Assembly: GCA_026419775.2 (NCBI GenBank)
Contig: JAOPGA020000309.1
Location: 30,254 to 94,253 of the forward strand
Source of the DNA: Acrasis kona
Taxonomy: Eukaryota; Heterolobosea; Eutetramitea; Acrasida; Acrasidae
Direction of reading: 5' to 3'
DNA length: 64,000 nt
Shown: piece after piece, positions 43,609 to 52,485 of the stretch
How positions within the stretch are numbered: the first letter of the stretch is position 1
How the letters are laid out: each line of letters opens with the position of its first letter
Made by a program: the position numbers and the translations under genes
Notes under the pieces: generated by a model
What the model was told of the DNA's origin: nothing
Database searches by the model: none
Seen by the model: the letters and a program-made list of their open reading frames with translations, nothing else

Positions 43609-45681
43609 TTATTTTGACAAAAAGTTCACAACTCTCTTCATAATGTCCAAGGATTCTTGAACGAATGGATTAAATATCGGAGCAATGTGAGGCAATCCAA
43701 CATCAACAACCACCACTCCATTACCAGTCGACTCAATCTCCTTGCTCAGCAAGGTACATTGTTCGCTGACACGTTCGGTCGTAGAATAAGACAAGAACGT
43801 ACGAGGCAACTCCATGTTGGACAATCCATACAATGGAGATAACTCTCTCAATGTTTCTTCATCATGAGGTAAGTACTTCTTCATGATTTGAACGCTCGCA
43901 TCATTAAACATGACGTCATGCTTCGCATCGCCCTGATGCTTCATGGAGTAATCAATAAACGGACTAAACAACACCATGGAGTGCAACAATGAGTGATCAA
44001 CAGAACCTTCCAAACGAGCGCTCAAACTAATTGCAATTCCACCACCAGCACTCGAACCCATCACGCTGATGCGACGATAACCCAATTCCTTCAAGTGCTC
44101 AAACGCAGCATAACCATCATCGAGTGCATTGGAGATGGAGTGTTCAGGACATAATCTATAATTCAAACTCAACATGTCCACGCAAGAGTCGCTCCACTCA
44201 GCAATAGGTTTATAAACGAATAAACCCTCTTGTGCTTCGCCACTAATGAATCCACCAGCGTGCAAATACAAAATGACCAACTTTTGGGAACGATGCATTC
44301 CCACACATTTGTTGTGATGATCCTCCATCAACAACGAATCATTCAAGATGGATGATTGAGCGAACCTATATTTGCTTAATGGCGGCGCTGCGCTGGTGAT
44401 GCCTCTCATTCCCTTTCGGTATTGAACCAATCCTTCGTCGGGGCGATGAGCATTCGATTCCAAGAATCTGTTGAGCGCTCTTGCACCGCAAGTGAGAGAA
44501 CTCTCTCCGTAAACGCTATTGGATGGGTATATGCTCTCCTTGAAGGTCAAGTAACTCATGCTTGTTTTTAATAAAAAGTGATTGGGAGATCGTAAGTAGG
44601 GACTTGTGGATAGAATGGATGCCGCTGCTACTAGTAACGATACCATGATGAATACGAATCGAAATGATGTGTGTGGTGCTATAAAACTCCAAAAGTTTGG
44701 CATTTGGTCCATCAGTATTTGTTTTTGAACGATTGATTTGCTCGTTAGTGGAGACTCTTCCACTTCGGGTGCGTATACTTGTGGTGGTAGTGAATTGAAG
44801 CTGACTGATTTTTTGTGTTTGTGTTTGGTGAGCATGGGCGCGACCACTACTAGTGGTTCGTTTGGATGATTGTGTAATTGTTCAATGATTGGATGTTCGA
44901 TTACTGGAGCTTGAAATGAACAATGATCGTCTGATGGTTGTTCTGGTACGAAACTAGGATGTGTAATGATGGGTTCGTCCAGATTGATGAATTCTTCTTG
45001 TAGCTGTGCTTGTTTAGGTTCGTGTTGACTGGTGGTGAGGTTTTCTTGATTGACGATTTGTTTTGTTTCGTGTTGATGGGTGAGGTGTTCTTGATTAATG
45101 TTTTCGGTGATTGTTGGTTGTTGACTGATGATGATCGGTGACGGTTCGACTTTTAAAGTGGTGGGTTGGACTTCCCTCACAATCACATTGTGTAGTACTG
45201 TTCTAATGACTGGGACATCGATGCGCTTAATGTAGGTTTGATCCCGTACTTGGGTAATCTCTGGAATGACATGTCGTTCGATGGTTGTCCTATTGACTAC
45301 CTCCTTTACTTCTTCTGGGAGTTTAATTGTTTCTAAGAGTTTCTCTGTTTTGAACTGTGTTTCTGGGGCTCTTGGTAGTTCGAAAGGAGTTGATTGTCCG
45401 ATTACTTCGTATTGTGTTGGGGCTATGCTTTCGTTTGTAATGGTATTTGCTTTTTTATGAATTACTTCCGGCTTTTTTTGTACTTCTATAATTAATTGAT
45501 CGTGAATCTCAGTCACTACAGGTTTATTGACGACAGATATGTTTTTTTGTTCTATAATCTTTTGAACAACTGGTTCGTCAACAACCGTTGTCAAAACTTG
45601 GGTACTTGTCGAGGGCATTGTTGTACTTGTACCATTATTAAGGGGGATTGTATCCAGGGTGTGATCTTTCTCGGCTGTCAT
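43609..45681 (-). CDS. Membrane-anchored alpha/beta-hydrolase (HSL-type esterase) with long repeat-like N-terminus
   Basis: 690 aa, single exon. Residues ~25-300 are a Val/Ile/Glu/Gln/Pro-rich stretch with loosely periodic VVxEIxxQ and PVI motifs. A membrane helix follows (~335-360; FRFVFIMVSLLVAAASIL), then a hormone-sensitive-lipase-type hydrolase: oxyanion LHAGGFISG (HGGG variant), LNYRLCPEHSISNALDDGYAAFEHL, nucleophile elbow VMGSSAGGG, and a C-terminal His in LPHIAPIF. The catalytic Ser and His are identifiable; the acid residue is less clear (TTERVSEQ). Stops 11 bp from the convergent LRR/F-box gene. Confidence 0.86.
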   Translation of the reverse strand: MTAEKDHTLDTIPLNNGTSTTMPSTSTQVLTTVVDEPVVQKIIEQKNISVVNKPVVTEIHDQLIIEVQKKPEVIHKKANTITNESIAPTQYEVIGQSTPFELPRAPETQFKTEKLLETIKLPEEVKEVVNRTTIERHVIPEITQVRDQTYIKRIDVPVIRTVLHNVIVREVQPTTLKVEPSPIIISQQPTITENINQEHLTHQHETKQIVNQENLTTSQHEPKQAQLQEEFINLDEPIITHPSFVPEQPSDDHCSFQAPVIEHPIIEQLHNHPNEPLVVVAPMLTKHKHKKSVSFNSLPPQVYAPEVEESPLTSKSIVQKQILMDQMPNFWSFIAPHTSFRFVFIMVSLLVAAASILSTSPYLRSPNHFLLKTSMSYLTFKESIYPSNSVYGESSLTCGARALNRFLESNAHRPDEGLVQYRKGMRGITSAAPPLSKYRFAQSSILNDSLLMEDHHNKCVGMHRSQKLVILYLHAGGFISGEAQEGLFVYKPIAEWSDSCVDMLSLNYRLCPEHSISNALDDGYAAFEHLKELGYRRISVMGSSAGGGIAISLSARLEGSVDHSLLHSMVLFSPFIDYSMKHQGDAKHDVMFNDASVQIMKKYLPHDEETLRELSPLYGLSNMELPRTFLSYSTTERVSEQCTLLSKEIESTGNGVVVVDVGLPHIAPIFNPFVQESLDIMKRVVNFLSK

Positions 45682-46652
45682 TGTGTTTATTTGATATGCA
45701 AGTTTTATAGATTTCGTACTAAATTTAAAGTGTATCTAATAATAGCTATCAGATATATTTAGTCCGAAAGACAAAATCAACCAAGCTTAAATACTGTTGT
45801 ATTTGTCTTTCTGGACCTTGTTTAGTAGGAAACTTCAAGAGCAATTATGTTGAACAATTATTGAAAATCAGCTCAAATCAGAAAAATTTCAAAACTGATT
45901 TAAATGAGTTTCGTGATACATGAATCTATGCTACAATTTCACATGTCATGCCCAACTGCTCTGTAGCCTAATCCAATCTTAAAGCAACTCGAAAATATAT
46001 TGTCAAGACATTTTCTGCCTTTAGGTTCTCAGTTAGGATTATTGAATAAGAAGGACTCAAATCGCGGCCTATTGGACCTATTAGCTCAACTTTGATTGCA
46101 ACGGGAGATCGCAACAATCATTGTCATAAGGGGGAGGGTTCTTTGATTTTCATGAATATCATGTCAGCATAGGAGTATGGGTGTGTTTGGACAAGAAATT
46201 ATCAGCGATATTGATGGGGTTTCAAAATATTAATCCTTTACTTCTTTATTAACCCTTCTCCTTTTTATAGGAGTTGTTGACTCTGGAGACATATCTAGCG
46301 ATTTTTTAGCTATTATCAGCATACTTCAAATATAAATCAAGTCATGATCATCAGATCAGCATGGAGGTAGGGTAAGGAGATTAACAACTATGTGTAATCA
46401 TTATTCAAGATTATCAAGTTGTGGAATATTGAGGAGGAAAATCAAAAACTCTCTGAAACACTGTAGCTGGAATAAATTATCATTTTTTAGTAGTAGAAAC
46501 ACAAGGGCACAACAAGTGTAAAATGTTCAAGCCTGAGTATCTCTATAGAAAGATTTGAGAAGTCCTTAGAAATAACACAGGTAGTAGCATAATTCAATTT
46601 TAAATGTCCTCGGAGGTATAAAATGTAAATGTTTATAAAATTAATTCAAAAT
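45682..46652. other. Long intergenic region
   Basis: Almost 1 kb without a supported gene, unusual for this gene-dense window. AT-rich with many stops in all frames; no tRNA, tandem repeat or mobile-element signature was recognised. Confidence 0.4.
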
Positions 46653-48236
46653 TTATAATAGAACAGCAATGGCACCAGCAATGGTTCCTGCGGCCAACAT
46701 GTATTTAGATGTATCTGCAGATCCACTGGTCTGTTTCATATTAGCTTCTCCTGATCTACTATTCACTGATTCAACATTACTAGTTGGAGATGCGGTGGTA
46801 GTAGAAGAAGTAGTGGTTGTAACATCTGCCTGTTTTTGTTCCTGTTGTACTGCAACTTCCGCTTGTACATTGACTTGTTCGCTGCTGCTATCGGAGCTTC
46901 TGGTTTTTAAACCACATTTCTTACAAACTGGGCAGTGTAATGAATTTCTTCTCTTTTTTGACAAGTGGTGACCGCATGGACATGGAGTACAATTAGTTGG
47001 TGGATGATTTTCTTTTGGAGGACATGCCTTACAAACTGGGCATTTGGTGGAGTTTCTCCTCTTCTTGGATGTTTCGTGACCACATGGACATACTGGGCAC
47101 GGCTTTGGATCTTTTGCTGGTTTTGGATTTTTCGATGGTTTGGGTCCTTTAGTCGGCTTGCAAACTTTGCATACTGGACACTTGGTTGAGTTCCTTCTCT
47201 TCTTTGATTTCAGGTGACCACATGGGCAAACTGGACAATCAGTCGGTTGTGTTGGTTGTTCTGGACTATTTGGTTTATCTGAAGGTGGACATGCTTTACA
47301 AGTTGGACATTTCATGGAATTTCTTCTCTTCTTTAAAACAGCATGACCACATGGACATGCTGGGCAGTTTGATGGCTGCTTTGTGGGTTTAGGTCCCTTT
47401 GTTGGTTTCGGTCCTTTAGTTGGTTTACAAATTTTGCATACAGGGCACTTGGTAGAATTTCTTCTCTTCTTCGAAATTACGTGACCACATGCACATACTG
47501 GACAATCTGAAGGAGGCCCTGGTTGTAACGAAGTTGGTTCTGGTCCCTTTGTTGGTTTACAAACTTTACATACGGGGCATTTGGATGTGTTTCTTCTCTT
47601 CTTCGAGATCACGTGACCACATTGACACACTGGACAATCAGAGGGAGGTATTGGTGGGGATGTATTTGTTGGGTGTGGTTCTTTCGATGGTTTAGGTTTT
47701 GGATTTTTCGATGGTTTGGGTCCTTTAGTCGGCTTGCAAACTTTGCATACTGGACACTTGGTTGAGTTCCTTCTCTTCTTTGATTTTAGATTACCACATG
47801 GGCAAACTGGACATTCTACTGGTGGAACTGGCGGACTAGTAGTGGTCGGATTAGTTGTGACAGTTGGTGAAGCAGTAGCAGGTGGCTTTGTTGGAGCATT
47901 TGTTGTGGTTGGTGGATTAGTTGTTGGTGCTGCAGTAGTAGGTGACTTTGTTGTTGGTGCTGCTACAGTTGTGGGTGGATTGGTTGGAGCACACGTTGTT
48001 GTAGTGGGTTGTGGTGGGTGAGTTGTAGTTGGTGCAGCAGTGGTCGGTTTGGTTGTTGGAGCACAAGTCGTGGTAATGGGTGCTGGACAAACTTTACACT
48101 CAGGACATGATCCAGTATTCCTTCTTTTAGGTGATTCCACTATTCCGCATGGACAGGGTTTGCACAAAGTGACTGTAGCATGAGTGTAAATAGCAAACGT
48201 GAAAACAAGCACAAACAAAAGTGCCGTGTTCTTCAT
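46653..48236 (-). CDS. Cys-rich eight-repeat surface protein with mucin-like stretch and GPI-type end
   Basis: 527 aa, single exon. A signal peptide (LLFVLVFTFAIYTHA) is followed by a repeat, a Thr/Pro-rich mucin-like stretch (~55-150) and seven further repeats. The repeat is CPxCxCGxxxxKKRRNxxxCPxCKxC, six Cys each, eight copies, joined by KPTKGPKP linkers. The C-terminus is a Ser/Thr-rich stalk (TTTTSSTTTASPTS) ending in a hydrophobic tail (YMLAAGTIAGAIAVLL) without basic anchor, as expected of a GPI signal. A secreted, disulfide-bonded cell-surface or cyst-wall protein is likely. I know no family with this exact repeat. Confidence 0.85.
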   Translation of the reverse strand: MKNTALLFVLVFTFAIYTHATVTLCKPCPCGIVESPKRRNTGSCPECKVCPAPITTTCAPTTKPTTAAPTTTHPPQPTTTTCAPTNPPTTVAAPTTKSPTTAAPTTNPPTTTNAPTKPPATASPTVTTNPTTTSPPVPPVECPVCPCGNLKSKKRRNSTKCPVCKVCKPTKGPKPSKNPKPKPSKEPHPTNTSPPIPPSDCPVCQCGHVISKKRRNTSKCPVCKVCKPTKGPEPTSLQPGPPSDCPVCACGHVISKKRRNSTKCPVCKICKPTKGPKPTKGPKPTKQPSNCPACPCGHAVLKKRRNSMKCPTCKACPPSDKPNSPEQPTQPTDCPVCPCGHLKSKKRRNSTKCPVCKVCKPTKGPKPSKNPKPAKDPKPCPVCPCGHETSKKRRNSTKCPVCKACPPKENHPPTNCTPCPCGHHLSKKRRNSLHCPVCKKCGLKTRSSDSSSEQVNVQAEVAVQQEQKQADVTTTTSSTTTASPTSNVESVNSRSGEANMKQTSGSADTSKYMLAAGTIAGAIAVLL

Positions 48237-48841
48237 GAGTAGGTATGTCTTGTATGTTTTTTTGATACTTTCGTTTAGGAGCTCATGATATTTATAGTCC
48301 CGAGATGCTCTATTTAGGGTGAATTTGATAGCCAGTAAAACAACGACAATAATTGAAGTGCTTTATTAATACAAATAAAAGATTCCTCTACTTATTTGTA
48401 AATTTAAGTCATCTGAATCTGCGACAAAAACTCCGAGTAGGCTTAATCAATACCACTAGTTGCGAGGGTACAAAATCGATCCGTCTCATAATATAACCAT
48501 CACATGAATAAATTTCAACATGTAGGTTTCTTTCTATCTAGAATTCAGAAATAAAACGATAACTCATATTTTGTTAGTTCTTTGGTCAAGCATTTTTCCT
48601 TGCAATAATTGATCAAATGATGAAATCGTGTTAAATTTTAACATTCAACATTGAAAATAAAATCTTCAAATATAATTAAACTTCTTAGAACTAATAACGA
48701 ATCTGTTAAACGTTGTCAATCCTTTTATTGTTCAAACACCGCATCTTTTATTTTTGCTCTTTTTTCATCCTCCATTATTTACTTTTATTGTAAAACTCCA
48801 ACGTCACCCTTCAAAACTTGTCAGAACTAGAGTGACATATA
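48237..48841. other. Intergenic, divergent promoter region
   Basis: About 600 bp between divergent genes (Cys-repeat protein and PTEN). AT-rich; no gene seen. A GATATTTATAGTC stretch near 48290 may be the core promoter of the minus-strand gene. Confidence 0.4.
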
Positions 48842-49990
48842 ATGGCATACCTGACAAGAAGAATTGTCTCCAAGCAGAAGAAAAGGTTTCAAGAAGAAGG
48901 ATTTGATTTAGATTTAACATGTATGTTCACTGCAATTCATAGAGATAACCATGTATTAGATGTAACAAACAATGTGATTGCGATGGGGTTTCCATCAACT
49001 AGTGTTGAGGGCTTTTACAGAAACAAGTTGCAAGACGTCGTCAGGTTTCTAGAGACACGTCACAAAGGCTCATATAAAGTCTATAATTTATGCTCAGAGA
49101 AAGGGTACGACCCAACCCTATTTAACAATCGTGTTGAGCGTTTTCCATTTAACGACCACAATCCATGTCCATTCGAAATGATACTCCCATTTTGCAGAAG
49201 TGTTGATGAGTGGTTGAAGCAGAACAGTAGCAACGTTGCCATAGTCCACTGCAAAGCAGGAAAAGGTAGAACAGGATTGATGATATGCAGCTACTTGATG
49301 TACAGTAGACAGAGGTCCACCGCACCTGAGGCTCTTTCATATTACGCTGAAACAAGAACAATGGACAAGCAGGGTGTCACAATTCCAAGCCAAATTAGGT
49401 ACGTCAAATACTTTGGAGAGTACTTGAGGAACGGCGGTAAGCTACCGCATGGAAATAAGGCCTTGTTTATTGAAAAAATTACAATATCTCACTATCCAAA
49501 AAGTGCAGGACAGATACAAATTTCTGTTAGTGATAAGAGTGACGATAGAATAATTTCATACAGACAAGACGCGAACAATAGTCAACCCGCACAAAACAAG
49601 ATAAACCTCTTTTTAGAACGAGTTGCACTCATAGACGATCTACATTTTGTGGTAAAGGAAAAGAAATTAATATCCACCCCCAAACAACTGTTCCACTTTT
49701 GGATAAACGTTGCTTTCATCAACAACAATTACGTAACCTTATCAAAGTTGGAACTTGACGGGACTCACAGAGATGTAAAGCACAGGGAGTACCATAAAGA
49801 TTTTTGTGTGGAAATTTTCTTCTCTTTGGCACCATATCCATCCTCGGAGGAACAAAAGAAAAGAATCAGAAACGAGTCAAAGTACGAACCCGATCTAAGC
49901 AGTAGGGATAGTGATGAATATTCAGAGGAAGTTGTAGACAGTGATTTAATCAAACAGATGGAACAAGAGTACATCAAAAATAAAAGATAA
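48842..49990 (+). CDS. PTEN: PTEN-like phosphatidylinositol-3-phosphatase
   Basis: Dual-specificity/lipid phosphatase removing the 3-phosphate of PIP3, opposing PI3-kinase in motility and growth signalling. 382 aa, single exon. MAYLTRRIVSKQKKRFQEEGFDLDLTCM matches the PTEN start including the PIP2-binding basic patch. The WPD-type loop is RFPFNDHNPCPFE and the active site is HCKAGKGRTG, identical to the canonical PTEN P-loop with its two lysines. A C2 domain follows (~190-350), then an acidic tail (YEPDLSSRDSDEYSEE). All catalytic residues are present. Confidence 0.96.
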   Translation: MAYLTRRIVSKQKKRFQEEGFDLDLTCMFTAIHRDNHVLDVTNNVIAMGFPSTSVEGFYRNKLQDVVRFLETRHKGSYKVYNLCSEKGYDPTLFNNRVERFPFNDHNPCPFEMILPFCRSVDEWLKQNSSNVAIVHCKAGKGRTGLMICSYLMYSRQRSTAPEALSYYAETRTMDKQGVTIPSQIRYVKYFGEYLRNGGKLPHGNKALFIEKITISHYPKSAGQIQISVSDKSDDRIISYRQDANNSQPAQNKINLFLERVALIDDLHFVVKEKKLISTPKQLFHFWINVAFINNNYVTLSKLELDGTHRDVKHREYHKDFCVEIFFSLAPYPSSEEQKKRIRNESKYEPDLSSRDSDEYSEEVVDSDLIKQMEQEYIKNKR

Positions 49991-49993
49991 ATT

Positions 49994-50816
49994 TTAGAAA
50001 AACATTTTTGGTGCTTCGGATGTTGGAGGTTTTGTGGTAGTTGGTTGTGGTGCTGGGGCCGGCGTTTCGTACTTTTGGACAATGGCTCTTATAATAAAGA
50101 ACAAGCAAATGCCAATTGCAATGAGCAGCGCAAGCACAATCAAAGCCAAAATGACACGATTTGTAATTTGTCTTCTGGTCATGTTTCCGATGAGTTTACC
50201 TCCTCTTTTAACGTCGGAATCTGTATCGTATATTCGTTGGTGGGTTCTTACGATCTGCTCGCCCTGTTCCCTTAAGCTTTGTGATGCTTGTATGCCGATG
50301 GACTCGTTTTCCTCCATTAATTGTAGACTTCTGGCTAAACTGTCACTTCCCCTCTCCATTGATATTTGTGTTGATGCAAGTTTTGATCTATTCCCCCTCG
50401 CCAAAGTATCAATATCCTCCTTACCAAGTAAAGATGTCCTGTCTGTCGCCTCTGTTTTTGAGCTCCTGTTCAACTCGCTTGTTAAAATTTCTAAATCTTG
50501 TTTGCAGGCTTGCACCTTCTTCTTGAGTCGGTCCTTTACTGGTCTATCAACAATTGAGTTGGCCTCGGTGTCCATCTGTCTGATGTTGTCCCTACCATTA
50601 TCTAGCAACTTTTCGATTCTCCTTATTGTTGACTTTTTTTTTTCTGTTGAAATTGAGTGTTTGTGATTCTCACAGGAACATACCTCCTGATTGTGAGCTG
50701 AGTAGAGCTAGGTCCTGTTTTGCAGAGTTTGATGCCTACAACGGTTATTTATGATTATTTCACTTTCTTACATCTTGATAGTCTTGCTCATAACCCCGGA
50801 ACAGTGTTTCGGACAT
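49994..50816 (-). CDS. VTI1: VTI1-type Qb-SNARE with luminal Pro/Thr tail
   Basis: SNARE for Golgi-endosome-vacuole fusion. Exons 50816-50772, 50735-50684 and 50643-49994, with introns of 36 and 40 nt; 248 aa. The spliced N-terminus (SETLFRGYEQDYQDASNSAKQDL...KKKSTIRRIEKLLDNGRDNIRQMDTEA) matches plant-type VTI1. The SNARE helix (SLQLMEENESIGIQASQSLREQGEQIVRTHQRIYDTDSDV) and GGKLIGNMTRRQITNR precede the anchor (VILALIVLALLIAIGICLFFII). A tail of about 30 residues rich in Pro and Thr follows, where most VTI1 proteins stop. The stop is 3 bp from the PTEN stop. Confidence 0.92.
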
Positions 50817-51308
50817 TCTTACACGTGTACTTTTACAAAACAAACAAAGAATTGTAACGAAGTGCTTCGGGATGAACACATTGAAGATGAACATGTTATA
50901 TTGGACTGGGCGAAAAAATAATAGGGCAATGAAATTTGAATCTTCGTGAAGATTTTTGAGACATGGACTGATTTTTATTCAAAAGTCACAAGTGAATAAT
51001 AGAAAGCCAGAGTCATCTGTAACAATACTCAACATTAACGTTATACGAATGATGAAATATTCATCGAACGCTTGGAATTATAATTAACCGAGAAGCTATA
51101 ACTATTTTGAAGACAGTACTGTCCATTTGGGTGGAATCAATACAAGTGCACCACACCTTCTCAGAAGAGTTGAACATTGAAGGAAAAACTATCGATCTAT
51201 CCATGACGGGGCATTTCCAATATTGATGCTTTCGTTACAACAAGCCCACTTTCTTTTTTAGGAGGTCATCCATCAACTTCATTGGCATTTCAGTTTTCCC
51301 AAAGAAAC
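50817..51308. other. Intergenic, divergent
   Basis: About 490 bp between VTI1 and a secreted protein gene. No supported gene or RNA; promoters for both are expected here. Confidence 0.45.
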
Positions 51309-51878
51309 ATGCTCAAAAGTTCAACTTTGTTGTTGGTTTGTTTTGTGTTGTGCTTTTGCACTTGTCAATTTCCTTCATTCTCGTTAGACCAAGCCAAAAG
51401 CTTATGCTTCAGTCAATTCTCAGACAGCACTTTGGCCTTTAAAGAGGTAGACGGAAGAAAAACAACAAGATGCTATGTAATGCTTAGAGGATTGCTTACA
51501 GGAGAGAGAGCATCTATTGATATGGACTTGTTTTTGAATGAAGATGGTAATACCGTCATTGTGGAAGCCGTAAAGGAGACAGTGAAGATACCATACAAAA
51601 CCATCATCAAGACTAGAAAGTTTACGTTTGAAAATGGGTTCTACACCCAACCAGAAAATAGTGTTTTGAACAAATTCATTAGCCAGAATGAAGCTTTAGC
51701 AGAGGAAAAGAGGACTAAAGGATACTCAGAACTACGAACTCTTAACAAGCTTGGAATAACCAAACTTGAATTGCAAGAATTGAAAACCACTGTACCACCT
51801 AAAAAGAAGACATCTTTGGGCAAGAAAATATCCAATTTGTGTTGCAAGGGAAAGAAGAAATGTACCGAAAAATGTTGA
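51309..51878 (+). CDS. Secreted hypothetical protein
   Basis: 189 aa from ATG 51309, chosen because it puts a signal peptide first (MLKSSTLLLVCFVLCFCTCQF). The mature part has a mixed alpha/beta pattern (LCFSQFSDSTLAFKEVDGRKTTRCYVMLRG, EDGNTVIVEAVKETVKIPYKTII) and ends in a Lys/Cys-rich tail (SLGKKISNLCCKGKKKCTEKC) with five Cys. No family recognised; an extracellular or lumenal role is likely. Confidence 0.7.
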   Translation: MLKSSTLLLVCFVLCFCTCQFPSFSLDQAKSLCFSQFSDSTLAFKEVDGRKTTRCYVMLRGLLTGERASIDMDLFLNEDGNTVIVEAVKETVKIPYKTIIKTRKFTFENGFYTQPENSVLNKFISQNEALAEEKRTKGYSELRTLNKLGITKLELQELKTTVPPKKKTSLGKKISNLCCKGKKKCTEKC

Positions 51879-51961
51879 ATAAAACAACTTGTCTCTACCA
51901 AAGTGTGGTTTCTTAAATAACATGGTCAACCTGTCGTTGTTTATAGCCAACTCAATTTACA

Positions 51962-52434
51962 ATGTTGGGAAAAATCATTCTATCCTTCGTTAGCATCTTT
52001 GGTTTGTTTGGAGGATGGCTTGCTGACTTTAATGACGTAAGTTGTTATGAAATTATATACTAATAAGCAAGACACATATTTATAATCCTAATTGGAGTGG
52101 ACATGCAAAATTCCATGTTGGACATACGATGATAATTGGCACTACACTTGGAGTTGCGTCGCTTTATTTCTTATTCATATCAAAAATGGGAACGCGCCTA
52201 GAAAGATTAAACGTATCGACCCTCCTGAATTCAATTTATTGGTTCTCACAATCACTATCCATACTCGTTCCATTTGCTACTTACTTCGATCCGGACTTTA
52301 AGCGAAAAATGCCGGTAATTAACGGATTTCAATTAACACAACTCCATCTTGATATCGTTCTTCTAACATTATGCGCTATCGGATATCTTATAGAAAGAGC
52401 GAACATCAAAAGTGAACATGTCAAAACAAAATAA
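51962..52434 (+). CDS. Small four-helix membrane protein (DUF6640-like)
   Basis: Exons 51962-52036 and 52072-52434, with a 35-nt intron (GTAAGT...TACTAATAAGCAAG); 145 aa with about four hydrophobic helices. Hallmark sequence across the junction: WLADFNDTHIYNPNWSGHAKFHVGHTM, resembling small fungal and protist membrane proteins with an ADWN-THIFNPxWPPHAKFHNGQT pattern. Function of that family is unknown to me. The unspliced frame would lack this block. Confidence 0.75.
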
Positions 52435-52485
52435 AACTCCAAACATTCAATGCTCCTTAAAAAATATAAGAATAGTAGTCAGTTT

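Noticed and set aside
47716-48021. Gly/Val-rich frame opposite the Cys-repeat protein
   Set aside because: Antisense of the Thr/Pro-rich mucin-like stretch.
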